From Lithobates sylvaticus (lineage: Eukaryota; Chordata; Amphibia; Anura; Ranidae): a stretch of 64,000 bases of DNA. This document shows positions 41,000 through 51,515 of the stretch, piece by piece. The position numbers and the translations under genes were made by a program. Position 1 is the stretch's first letter, and each line of letters starts with the position of its first letter. The stretch is from contig CM053033.1 of the NCBI GenBank assembly GCA_028564925.1, positions 113,336,752-113,400,751 on the forward strand, read 5' to 3'. The notes under the pieces are model-generated. The model did not search any database and was not told the DNA's origin. It saw only the letters and a program-made list of their open reading frames with translations.

Positions 41000-41123
41000 T
41001 TCGCCGAAATCTCGCGAGATTTCGGCCACATCCGCCGAAATCTCGCGAGATTTCGTCAGGATACCTGTAAATCTTGTGAGATTTCAGCAGGAGGCCCGTA
41101 AATCTTGTGAGATTTCGGCGGAT
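41000..41123. repeat. 31-bp tandem repeat centred on TCTCGCGAGA
   Basis: Four units with exact 31-bp spacing. The palindromic cores are at 41010-41019 and 41041-41050 (TCTCGCGAGA) and at 41072-41081 and 41103-41112 (TCTTGTGAGA). Each core is extended by aaa on one side and ttt on the other. Confidence 0.85.
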
Positions 41124-41706
41124 GTCCGCACTGACTCCTGGGATCAATGACACCAGATCCCAGGAGACAGTGCAGCATGACGAGGATCGCCGCACAGACC
41201 CCGCACACCCCCGAAGAGACAGAGCAGCAATTACAAGGTAAGTGAAAAAAAACACGCCATTTAGTACTCTTTGCCTGATTTGGAAGGCAAAGAGATTTTA
41301 CTAAATGAAGTCTGTGCAGAACTGCTTTAATCTACAGTAGATTAACCAATAGAATTTTTTTTTAAAGGGAATCTATGGTCGAAATGTAAACCATCTATAT
41401 TCAATTCCATATTGGATCTCATATATTTTTGGCCTACGTCTATTAATCTGAATGATCTTGATGTTTGAAATTTTACTTTTTTTTTTTTTTTTTTAAGAAT
41501 CGCACACATTTACTTTCGACAACGACACATATTTACTATATTGTGTTTTATATACACTGCTGTGTCACTCATTTCACAGAGCCTGCTGTCTAAATTATGA
41601 CTTCTGGACGTTCTGAAGTGGAGTTTTCAGGAGGCACAGTCAGTATGGGATACATACCATATGTGACCTCGTCAGTGCACACAGGCAGCAAGGTACCATT
41701 ATATTA

Positions 41707-41728
41707 TGTATATATATATATGTATGTA

Positions 41729-41823
<95 letters not shown>
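41707..41823. repeat. (TA)n / (TG)n microsatellite
   Basis: TA units interrupted early by tgtatgtatgtgtgtg. Long pure TA run from 41737. Confidence 0.95.
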
Positions 41824-41826
<3 letters not shown>

Positions 41827-41941
41827 GTAGCCTTTTAGAATGGTAAAATAAACAGCAGGGGAGAAGTTTCAAAGGATCCAGGAAGCTGTGGAAAGAGAGA
41901 GCAGACAGGCAGCACTCACAGCGTGAAAGGAGATTTTTTAA

Positions 41942-42045
41942 CCACTTCAGCCCCTGAAGATTTGGCTGCTGAATGACCAGGCCATTTTTTGCGATTCAGC
42001 ACTGCGTCTCTTTAACTGACAAGTGTGTGGTCGTGCGGCGCTACA
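41942..42045. mobile_element. TTAA-family A fragment, left end only
   Basis: TTAA at 41938-41941, then CCACTTCAGCCCCTGAAG and gaccaggccattttttgcg, as in copy A2. Stops at the minisatellite. Confidence 0.55.
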
Positions 42046-42178
42046 CCTGGGCGCTGGGGGGGACTGACATATATACAGGTGTGTGTGGGGGGCTGACATA
42101 TATACAGGTGTGTGGGGGGACTGACATATATACAGGTGTGTGTGGGGGCTGACATATATACAGGATTGAGGGGGGGGC
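42046..42178. repeat. minisatellite with actgacatatatacaggtgt units
   Basis: Four units of about 31-36 bp sharing ctgacatatatacagg followed by variable GT/G runs. Confidence 0.85.
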
Positions 42179-42429
42179 TGAGTGAGTACAGGTTAGGAGG
42201 TCGGTGTGCGAATTCGGTAGGATGGCCCGTGGCAAGCCCTGGGGAATGTTGGTGGTCAGGCTCGGGGGTGCCTAAAGCTGTGTAAGGGGCCCAAACATTT
42301 CTGATGGCTGCCCTGCATATCAAACAAAAGCCAAGGAAAAAATCCTTGGAAAAATTCCAAGCTCTACTTACGAACCAGCCTGTGACCAACCAGATTAAAC
42401 TGTCTAACAGTATGCGTTTAAAAACAGGG

Positions 42430-42830
42430 GTTTAGTTGCACAAATTTACAAATACATGCATACGCTACAGACCCCGGCAAGGCACCCTGTGACCTGTAGA
42501 CCCTACATCTAACGTAAAAGAGGCTCCACAGTGGAAGCACATGCATTCTGACAAGATAGATGAAGGCAGATGGACTGGAGGGAGCCCACCTCTCAAAGAT
42601 ACAGGGGCACATTGAACACTACATTTCCAAGGATATTTCATTGGCTTTTGTTTGAGCCTACATACTGTACATTGGAATAAATAGATGACATGATCTGTAC
42701 CACAATTGCTGTATTGCTGTATTTTAAATTCCTCCTCTGTGACAGAAGAAACAAAACTCTTGGACACTTGATGTGTGCGACAAAAGCTACAAGCTTTTGT
42801 CCACATCTATAGGAACCAGGATAAAATAAC
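42430..42830 (-). pseudogene. probable Penelope-like GIY-YIG region relic
   Basis: The minus frame at 42465-42806 reads FCRTHQVSKSFVSSVTEEEF then TDHVIYLFQCTVC. This fits the cysteine-rich linker and VIYL..C start of the GIY-YIG nuclease of Penelope-like elements. The remainder has no clear match, so the copy is decayed. Confidence 0.4.
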
Positions 42831-43107
42831 GTAGATTTTTTTTCCTGTTGTTAAGACACGTAGTCTCTGGGGTAAAAAAAATAACTTAAAGTTGGTGCAC
42901 AGCGGCTTAAGAAGTATACACAACATCAGATAGGACATTGTGCAAGATTTTATCAGAAAAAAGGATTGCAAGGTTCTTTTTTTATAATATTGGTAATCTG
43001 GTGGTATTCTACTGAATATGAAGTGACAAATGTGACCCACTGATTATTACACCTGAGTCTCCTCGAATTCTGAGATTTTGATCTAGCAGCATTCAAGTTG
43101 GATAATA
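42831..43107. other. intergenic, nothing recognised
   Basis: Ordinary AT-rich sequence. Confidence 0.35.
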
Positions 43108-43453
43108 AATCCACCCAGGGCCGTCTTTAATATGGTTTGGGCCCTGGGCAAACATTTTTCTGCCCCCCCCCCCCCCCAATGCAATTTTGCTCTTTACCCT
43201 TCATCTCAAAAAACAGACACACACATAGTTATCTAAAAAAGAAAATGCAGACCCCCTTCACAGCAGTCCCACAGTGTCCTCAGTTCCCTTTCATGTCACA
43301 GCACTCCATTACATTGCAGACATTTACACATTATAGTGCCCATTTACACATCACAGTGCCCCCATTACATTAGAGTCACCTTCATGTCATAGTGCCCCTT
43401 TACACATCACAGCACCCCAATTACATTGCAGCCACTGTCACATTACACATTCA

Positions 43454-43873
43454 CATGTATGTGTTATGGCGGCCCACATTTGCGCAGGCACAGCAGCCCT
43501 TTCATTTGAATGGGCTGCCATGCCTGCATTTCCTGCAGAAAAAAAAGAGCATGCAGCATTTTAAAAATGCAGTGGCTTTGAAGTCCATTCTGCTTTTGCA
43601 CCATGTGACTTAACTGTAGTTCCTGCACACACAAACGCACTGTTTTTAAGCATCTAAAAAACGCAGCAAGTTTGCCGGTGCAGGTAAGTCGCATGGTGCG
43701 AAAGCAGAATGGACAGACAGTGCTGTATTTCACTGCATGATGGGCATAGGTGTGCGCAGACTATTACATGATGCATGCACATTTTTTTTGCAGGAAATAC
43801 AGACATGGCAGCCCATTCAAACGAATGGGGTGCTGTGCCTGCGCAAATGTGGGCCGCCATAACACATACATAT
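43454..43873. mobile_element. palindromic MITE nested in the hAT element
   Basis: Arms of about 90 bp (tgtatgtgttatggcggccc ... at 43456 and gggccgccataacacataca at 43852-43871) are inverted copies. Centre is unique sequence. Non-coding. Confidence 0.65.
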
Positions 43874-44029
43874 GAACCAGCCAAGCCCAAAATAAGCCTA
43901 TCAAGCAGTTAAATACACTAATGTTATCTATGTGCTGTAATGCTGTCTGCTCTGTAATAAAAAATACAGCCACAGCCTCACTCAGCCTCAATGGCAGCTG
44001 GGGCGCAAAACATTTTTGAAAATAAATCA

Positions 44030-44630
44030 TCAATTGCAGCCACTGTGCCCATCAAATGCAGCCACTGTGCCCATCAAATGCAGCCACTGTGCCCATCAAA
44101 CCCTGCCAGTGTGCCTATCAAATGCCACTACTGTGCCCATTAAATGCTGCCACTGTGCCCATTAAATGCTGCCACTGTGCCCATTAAATGCTGCCACTGT
44201 GCCCATTAAATGCTGCCACTGTGCCCATTAAATGCTGCCACTGTGCCCATTACATGCTGGCAATGTGCCCATTAAATGCTGCCACTGTGCCCATCAAACG
44301 CAGCCACTGTGCCAAACGCTGCCACTGTGCCCATCAAACGCAGCCACTGTGCCCAACCACTGCCACTGTGCCTATCAAACGCAGCCACTGTGCCAAATGC
44401 TGTCACTGTGCCCATCAAACGCTGCCACTATGCCCATCAAACGCAGCCACTGTGCCAAATGCCGTCACTGTGCCCATCAAACGCAGCCACTGTGCCAAAT
44501 GCTGCCACTGTGCCACCAAACGCAGCCACTGTGCCAAATGCTGCCACTGTGCCCATCAAAATGCTGCCAGTGTGCCATAAAAATGCTGCCAGTGTGCCAT
44601 AAAAATGCTGCCAGTGTGCCCATTACATTT
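44030..44630. repeat. 22-bp satellite, about 27 units
   Basis: Units of type tgccactgtgcccattaaa / gcagccactgtgcccatcaaa in head-to-tail order. Because 22 is not a multiple of 3, open frames read a 22-residue protein repeat in every frame; these are artefacts. Confidence 0.95.
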
Positions 44631-45084
44631 TAAAACTTTGTACTATTTCTACACATGCGGCACGGGAGCCAGGGGAGAAGAAAAAAGACCTACCTTGTCC
44701 TCCTGGCCAGCTCAGCTCCGAATCCGCGCCGCGTCTGACTCCTCCTACCGAGGCCTCCGCACTCCTCTGAGTCCCAACACGCACACACGCTTGCAGGCAG
44801 CATAGCAAGGGGCGGGCCAGATCGTCAAATGAGCTCAAGCCCCGCCTACCCGCGCCCGCTCCTTGACACTGGCACTGCTGCACTGTGTGTGCGTGTGCTG
44901 AGCTGATGACGGCTGATGTCTGTCTGTGACAGACAGAGATCAGTGTGGGATTTTCAGGGATTTTGTGGGCAGCACATGGGCTTAAGGGGCAGCTCTGCTT
45001 TGGGCCCCATACAGTGAAAGGGCCCTGGGCAGCTGCCCCGTTTGCCCTGCGGTAAAGACGGCCCTGAATCCACCCACTGCTTGG

Positions 45085-45655
45085 CTGCTGCAATCTAAAA
45101 GATTAGAGGAATTTAATTTATTCACTCTTAAGAAAGGGGAGATTAAGGCGGGTGGGATATGATCACCAAGTATAAATATATAAGGGGCCCATATAGTGAA
45201 CTTGGTGTTGTTATTCACTTTACGGTCAACACTGAGGACAAGGGGGCACTCTTTATGTCAAGAGGAAAAGAGATTTCATCTCCAAATACGGAAAGGTTTC
45301 TTCACAGTAAGAGCTGTAAAAGTGTGCAATAGACTCTCTCCAGAGGTGGTGCTGGCCAGCTCAGTATATTTAAGAAAGGCCTGGATTCTTTCCTAAATGT
45401 ACAGAATATAACTGGGTACTAACATTTATAGGTAAAGTTGATCCAGGAAAAATCCGATTGCCTCTCTGGGATCAGGAAGGATTTTTGCCCCCTGCTGTAG
45501 CAAATTGTATCCTGCTTTTCTGGGGTTTTTTTTCCCTCTCCTTCCTCTGGATCAACTGCGGAGATTGGGTATATGGGATTATGATTTTTTTTGGTGGATG
45601 GACTAGATGGACTTGTGTTTTTTTTTTTCAACCTGACTAACTATTTAACTAATCT
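45085..45655 (+). pseudogene. CR1/L2-like LINE 3' end, copy 2
   Basis: The frame at 45196-45396 reads RGHSLCQEEKRFHLQIRKGF then FFTVRAVKVCNRLSPEVV, the end of LINE ORF2 common in frogs (same region as DEKRFNFKLRKMCF in the copy at 10670). The tail has cctctgggatcaggaagg and ggatggactagatggacttg before ttcaacctgactaacta. 5'-truncated. Confidence 0.65.
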
Positions 45656-45809
45656 CAAAAAAATCTGAATGGACCACTGGAGATGACCTCTAGATTCAAG
45701 CCTATCTCTTATATTGTTGCATAGTAAATGAAACCTCAGTGGAACAATTTCTTTTCACTCTTAGAAATTCACCCACCAGGATGGCCTTAATGGTATGTGC
45801 CGGGTGACA

Positions 45810-46012
45810 GCTTCTGGTCAATAGAGTAGCATTTTCAGCAGTGGGCTTGCGATCTGTTTTGGTGGAGACAATCGGACAACAGTATCACCCTCCAAGGTGA
45901 CATCTAAATAATCTATGACCCACTCATTAAAGTTGCCTGTAAATTTCAGGTTAAGATTGTTATCTTTTAATGTACTGCAAAAAAAAAGAAAAGGAAATGT
46001 CAGCTTCATGAG
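45810..46012 (-). pseudogene. Penelope-like reverse transcriptase fragment
   Basis: Minus frame LKDNNLNLKFTGNFNEWVID YLDVTLEGD matches the segment just after the catalytic motif of Penelope-like reverse transcriptases (L.F.....IDFLD). Short and broken. Confidence 0.55.
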
Positions 46013-46122
46013 GTATGTAAATGGTCTTACACATTCAACTTTCGTTAAAGCTCTGCAGTTTGTTTTTATCTACAGATGTCCCTTATCTGCATAGGCAGTT
46101 TTTTGGTAAAGGCGAACTAACC

Positions 46123-46760
46123 CTTTAAAGGACAAGTTTACCTTTGGAACATACAGAGAAACGGAAAACGATCTGGCACAAACCACAGTGACAAGCCTCC
46201 ATCCCTAATTGTACATATAGATAAGGAAAAACGGTGGTCATTGGGACTTTATATGAGGGGTGTCACTTATAAAGATATGAAGGTACATAGAATTGAAATT
46301 TTATTCTGAAATCAAAATCAAACCATCTCATACATGATGTGATAAAGTAGTAAATTCATAACAAGCCAATAAAACAGCTGACGTATCACATGATTAGTAA
46401 ATTCATTCATAGCATACAAATACATAATAATATTTACATAGAAAGGTACATGGTAGATAATGATATGTAAAAAATCTGACTTTCTAGACTAGTGTAGTAT
46501 TCAGCACATGATTTCTAAAATGCATTCATAATATACAAGTACATGATACTATTGGCATGAGCGATTTCATAAAAATGGGGTTATTGAGATCAGATTGTCT
46601 TGATGTTGTGGAAATCTACGTGTTTCGTGGATCATGTCCACTCATCAGGAGTAGGATGCCAAATGTCTAAAAAATGTTAACAGTCAGACAAGTATATGAT
46701 AGAACAAATTCCCTAGCTTGAGCAAAAATAGTAAAAAGATCTAAAAATAAAGGGGAACAA
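46123..46760 (-). repeat. Penelope-like terminal region with hammerhead motif
   Basis: AT-rich, with many short direct repeats (aaattcatt..catac, acatgat) and a hammerhead core at 46616-46648. Preceded by ccctttaaaggacaagtttacc (T2-like start) at 46121, so the left border may belong to another element. Confidence 0.4.
46616..46648 (-). ncRNA. hammerhead ribozyme core motif
   Basis: Minus strand, contiguous: CTGATGA (46642-46648), stem II GTGGA-CATGA-TCCAC (five perfect pairs), GAAA (46623-46626), then CACG and TA. This is every conserved core position of a hammerhead: CUGANGA, GAAA, U16.1 and H17. The tiny helix III is as described for the hammerheads of Penelope-like elements. Helix I pairing is weak by eye. 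Likely self-cleaves the element RNA at its terminal repeat; activity is inferred only. Confidence 0.6.
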
Positions 46761-46852
46761 GGTCTAATAGTTATATATCAGCTTGGGCATTGGTCCAGCT
46801 TATATGTGGCAAAAGGGGGGGACATCAGGTACAGAGTCTGGCCCGGGGCTGA

Positions 46853-47264
46853 GTGTCAGGGCTTGGCTCAGCATTCTTTCTCTGAGCTGGCCACTCAGCT
46901 GTCGGCTTATAGCCAGCGCCCATCTCTCTCCACAGTTACTTAGCTTTTCTTGATATCCTGCTTGTCAGTCCTGCCTACTTAAGCTGTCCAGTCCAAAGAA
47001 GCTCTGCCTTTGCCTTGGTCAACATCACAAGAAACATCTTCTGCATTCCTGTTCAAAGACCGGCTTTGCTGACATCCCTTCTGGCTCCGGGTCCTGCTTG
47101 CTGTTCCACGACTTTGATCCCTGACTTCTGGCTTGGCTGACTATCCATTCCGGTTATTAAACTTTGGCTATGTTTTGACTACGTTTGTTCTTATTACTTT
47201 TATTATTAAACAAGTGGGATTCAACTGTACTTCTGTCTGAGGCAGGAGTAGACCATGGGAACAG
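46853..47264 (+). repeat. possible solo LTR (Ty3-like)
   Basis: Starts TGTCAGGG and ends near aaca; tctggcttggctgactatcc and the ttattattaaac...ctgtacttctgtct region resemble LTRs of frog Ty3-type elements. No target duplication was recognised and no internal region adjoins it. Tentative. Confidence 0.3.
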
Positions 47265-47479
47265 CCAAGAGAAAGAAAGATCAGCATTTCCGTATATTGA
47301 TCCATTTGAAGTGAACAAATGGGGAATACGTCTGCTCTGCACCCATTGTAAAAAATGTATTGCAAGTGTATAAGTATAAATTGATAAGTGTGTGTTATTT
47401 TCACAGGATTATCAAAGAAATATACCTAAATAAACTGGTTATTCCCTGAATTATAAAGGAAAGTTCACGTTTTATAAAA

Positions 47480-48235
47480 AAAAATGATAAATGCACATTA
47501 TTTGCGGGTAAAATTCCCATTTCTGCCTCCATCCCATTTCAGATTGTCACACTTGCCAATATCATTGCAAAGACTAGCAGACCTTTGCACTTCAAGATTT
47601 CTACTCAAATCTGTTAACTGTTCCCAAGGTGAAAGGGGAATCTTCCACTTACTGGTTACTAAAGTTTTCAACACCTTCCCCTGGGTACAAAAATTCTGTA
47701 TGGAATCTGCCTGATTGATCATTGATTCCCTTCATCCGGGAGACATTCCAACCTCTGTGGACAAGGATGTTTATTTACATATCCCATTTTTCTAGTGCAT
47801 CATTGTTACCTGCTTTTTGGTTTGGCTATGCAACATTACTAATTTTGTGACGGTCCACTGCAACTAAGGTCTTCACCAATGTGCTTGCCCCTGTTCTTGC
47901 TCTTCTTCGCTCCTAGGGCATCTCCATAGTGGGACATCCAGCAGATTGTGCCATCTTTGCAGAGATTTGGGTGGATCCTGAATCTTCAGAAATCAGCGCT
48001 GGAAATGTCCCAGTGCTTGGAGTGTCAAAGTTTATCTTTGACATAGTGCTGTCTAAGGTTTTCCTTCCCCTGAACAAATTTGAAACTCTCTACTCCCATA
48101 TTCAGACTCTGCAGTCTAGGAGCCAACAGACCCCTCCTTTTTGCATCAGGGTCTTGGGCCCAATGGTGCCCTCCTTCGAGGCAATTCCACATGCCCAACC
48201 TAATTTCAAGTCATTGTAACTTAACATTCTGGCAG
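47480..48235 (+). pseudogene. DIRS-like retrotransposon reverse transcriptase fossil
   Basis: Plus-strand pieces SLHPGDIPTSV, SKVFLPLNKFETLYSHIQTL and RVLGPMVPSFEAIPHAQ match the reverse transcriptase of DIRS-like elements. Partial and broken several times; an old fossil. No recombinase gene or terminal repeats are in view. Confidence 0.6.
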
Positions 48236-49008
48236 CGTTGAACAAGAGAATGCAGTATCTGAATCCCCCCAAACATCTGATGAGCAGGACCAGGCTTTGA
48301 AAAACAATAAAGTCCTTTAGCGCTAAAACTGGCAGGCATTAAAAAACATTATCATGTCATAACCAATATATAGAAATTGCTGGACCCCAGTGCAGCTGCC
48401 AACCTCTGGAGAAAAGTGGACAACAAGAATACACAAAAATGCAGCGCTCAATGGGACCAGTGAATGAAGAACTATTGTGAATGATGTGTTAAATCAAGTT
48501 CATTTATTGGATGCACGCTAAAATTTAAAATGAAAAAACACAACTGTCAGATGAAAAATTAGATAGTAAAAATAGTACTTAATAAGGAAAGCTCATTATC
48601 ATGGTTGAAGTACACCGAAACTTAGTGTATACGATACCACCATAACTCCAGATGACAAGGGGTTAATGTCAGCAAGTGTGCTCCAAGTCCTGATCCTGAA
48701 TGGAAGACCCAGTGGCTCAATGTGCAGGGAAGAATCAAGGTAGAGAGACGCCGCTCTCTATATAATGCAACTGATTGCTTAGTTACGGATCTCAGACTCG
48801 TTATACTCCAGGAGGTGTATTGTAGACCACACCACTGGACGTCCAAGGTAATCGGACTGATCAGGCGGGCTAGAACTTGGCGTCTTGGAGGGCGCTCTGG
48901 ATGCCGCGCACTGAATCCGAAAGCCAGAAGGCAGGGTCAGGGCCGGAAACGAGGAGTACCCGGATGCTGGGCGGATCGCAAGCTCAATATTTTGCCGTGG
49001 GGACTGTG

Positions 49009-49043
49009 ACTTACATGTTTCACGCACCTGCGCTTTGTCAAAG
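49009..49043 (-). ncRNA. degenerate hammerhead-like motif
   Basis: Minus strand TTGACAA, then GCGC-AGGT-GCGT as stem II, then GAAA, CATG and TA. Layout and spacing are those of the 46616-46648 motif, but two core bases differ (C3 and G8). Probably an inactive relic in the terminal region of Penelope-like element 2. Confidence 0.35.
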
Positions 49044-49669
49044 TCATGGGAGCCAACGCCAACAGGCAGATATATAGGCATATAAACGTTGAAGGGGAAG
49101 GACTATCAACTCTTGTGACGTTAACCTCTTGTGTACACTATAACAATTTAATAGATGCATACATATTGCATTAAAAAGCAATTTTAAATGCGACAAAGCT
49201 AGCAATCTGAGGTATTAAAATTGAATGTGGTATATAGGTAATACCAATAGTTTAATTAAAATGTTGTGGATTAGTATATCCACTAGAGTTACTCAAAGGA
49301 ACCTCTCATGGTAATCCACATATATAATAAAACATATATATATAAAAAATATGTATATAAACTATATGTACCAATATTACTGTATCAATATTACTGTATC
49401 GCTAAAAAAATTTTTTATAAAATGAACAGTAAAAAATATTTTTTTATATATATACATATTTATGGCCCTAATAGTTTGATAGCTTATTGGACAACTATAT
49501 ACTAAATACCAAAAAGAAATCCACAAGAAAACAAATCCGTGTGGATTTTAATAGCCTCCTACATCTGACTTAATAGCACCCATAAATATGCTATAACAAT
49601 ACATACAACCACCAATGGGTATTAAAAAAATCTAAAATCCACAATCAAAAATCAAGGATGGGCTATTGA

Positions 49670-50480
49670 ATCACGCTGAGGGCATCAAGTTCTTCGCTGA
49701 GGCCCTCAGGCGAAAGAGAACCCAACAAATAAATCCAAAAAGTCTCCCTTCGGCAAAGAAGGGAGAACCTTTCATTATCCGTGAGAGTACCCCTAGGAAT
49801 GGCCTCGATTGCGAAATATTTATTGTGTGCCTAACAAAAGTGATGCGGGATGCTATGTTTAACACATCCCTTCTTGGTCAGTCTGCGATGCTCACCCACT
49901 CTAGTATGCAGGGTGTGTATAGCGCGACCCACATGAGCAACACAGAACATAAATAACAAATTTGGTAGAACAAGTAATAAATTGTTTAATCTGAAAAGAC
50001 TTGCCTCTATTGGTTACTATCTCTGAGCAGCCATGGGGAATTGATTGGCAAGTGAGACATCCTCTCTTCTGACATTGAAAGATCCCAGTCCTATTACCGA
50101 AGTAGGTTCTGATATCAAACAAGGGTCCACTACTGGGTTTTATTAGCTTGCTAGGGGCAAGGATGTTTTTTACCGTACGAGAACGTCTAAAGGTTACTTG
50201 TGGCTTGGCAGGAAGTGCAGGGGCCAAAATATGGTCAAGTTTTAAGATGTTATAGTGTTTATATATAATTTTAGAAATGGCTCTATATTTGGTGTTAAAT
50301 GTTGATACAAATCTAGCCGTATTAACCATTTCTAAAGAATTATAATTTTTATTTTTTATTTTATTTTTAGATGATTGTATCTTATTTACGAGGAAAGCAT
50401 TCGTCACCAAATCTTTTGGGTATCCTTTTTCCTCAAACTTCTTTTGCATGTACTGTCCCTGTGCCATATAATCCTCTGTT
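49670..50480 (-). pseudogene. Penelope-like element 2: linker and GIY-YIG nuclease region
   Basis: The frame at 49901-50467 has ARFVSTFNTKYRAISKIIYK, then HYNILKLDHIL, RRSRTVKNILAPS, CQKRGCLTC and FITCSTKFVIYVLCCSCG. This is the thumb, the CxC/CC linker and the start of a GIY-YIG fold. The nuclease end (RRETFWIYLLGSLSPEGL) is recognisable at 49700-49760 in another frame. These enzymes insert by nicking DNA with the GIY-YIG domain. Broken. Confidence 0.7.
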
Positions 50481-50602
50481 TTTGTGCAATTCCTTCGTAG
50501 TCTATGGAATTGATCATTGGGGATATTTTCTTTACAAGTGGGATGATGGCAACTGTTATAATGGAGGTATGAATTACCAGATGTGGGCTGGTTATGATTA
50601 CT

Positions 50603-50618
50603 AGTAATAACAGTTTGT
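50603..50618 (+). repeat. 16-bp target site duplication, left copy
   Basis: agtaataacagtttgt, identical to 52167-52182. Confidence 0.8.
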
Positions 50619-50814
50619 GCTATGTGGATAGAACCAGAGAAAAAGCCGCCACCTTTGGTCTATCACTCTGCGCTCATGGATTAAGATATTCAAAGTTTGA
50701 TACTCAATATATATATAAATATATAAATAAAATTAAAATGAGATACAATATGGATGGGTTAAAATGTATTCACATACAAAAATAAAGCAGCTACTGTATA
50801 GTAAAAACAAGAAT

Positions 50815-51485
50815 GGTGATACGGCGATATCCTAAATGAGTCCCTACACTCCCTTATAAGGGCGCTGTCTCTTTAAATATCGCAGCAGCGCTAAAAAACT
50901 TCAAGAGCAAAGTTCATCAACAATCCGTGAAATCATGAATACAGTCTGTACGTAGTGCAGTTTAACCAATTCTTTCCGTGATACAGTGATGAGACTTCCA
51001 CCCGGCAGTAATTGCTATCACCACGTGCTGGTAAAAAAACTCCCCTTTTGGGGATACACTCACCAGAGCAAAGAAAGATTTGGGCACATCAATCAAAAGA
51101 CCAATGAATACTGCAACCTCTTAAATACGTCCGCTTTTCCTCCGTCTGCATGCATCAGAGTGGTGCCTCTCCCATAATATCCATCATAGAAGAAACAGAA
51201 TACAGCGGATAGCGTAGTACAGTTTGGAACAAAATGGTTTTTATTTCAGTGTCCCATATCCCCCCAAGTAAAATATGCGTACCAAAATACAAATAGTAAA
51301 TGACTTTGTAAATAAGTAAAGTTGCACTCTGCCTGTGCAGTTTCCGTCCGCCGGAAACTGTGCCAAAAGACCGCCGTGTAGAAAATCCCCTTACACTTCC
51401 TGTCTCGGCCGGCTGGAGCGCACTCTGGAACGCACCGCGTCACTTCCTGCGAGGCCACGACCCTGACGCGTTTCGTCACTTCCGG
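50815..51485 (+). repeat. left arm of the inverted repeat
   Basis: Runs from ggtgatacggcgatatcc to cgtcacttccgg; pairs base for base with 51495-52166. Confidence 0.9.
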
Positions 51486-51515
51486 ACGTCGTCACCGGAA
51501 GTGACGAAACGCGTC
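51466..51515 (+). ncRNA. hammerhead-like segment at the hairpin centre
   Basis: Plus strand in the right arm: stem II GTCAC-CGGAA-GTGAC (51491-51505), GAAA (51506-51509), CGCG, TC. The CUGANGA box that should precede stem II is cggacgt, matching only partly. In the left arm the mirror copy keeps GAAA (as TTTC, 51471-51474) but lacks half of stem II, so the turn-around falls inside the motif. Confidence 0.4.

Larger units (their letters stand above)
43116..45066. mobile_element. non-autonomous hAT element, 1951 bp, perfect 8-bp target duplication
   Basis: Left end CAGGGCCGTCTTTAATATG and right end TAAAGACGGCCCTG are inverted repeats, followed on the inside by a second pair (gggccctgggcaaac / gggccctgggcagctgcc). 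AATCCACC stands directly on both sides (43108-43115 and 45067-45074). It has no transposase; its content is a nested palindromic MITE (43454-43873), a 22-bp satellite (44030-44630) and a GC-rich segment. Confidence 0.85.

Noticed and set aside
33571-43000. Exons of abl1, the gene next to EXOSC2 in mammals
   Set aside because: I looked for its first-exon and SH3 residues in the open frames and found none; it may lie beyond the window or synteny may differ.
44030-44630. CRISPR-like look of regularly spaced repeats
   Set aside because: No unique spacers: the units follow one another directly, in a eukaryotic hAT element.
44188-44633. Three open frames of 108-133 codons with a repeated Cys/Pro/His-rich protein
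   Set aside because: They are readings of the 22-bp satellite; the same peptide repeat appears in all frames because 22 is not divisible by three.
46853-47264. A certain solo LTR
   Set aside because: Kept only as tentative: no target duplication and the right border is unclear.
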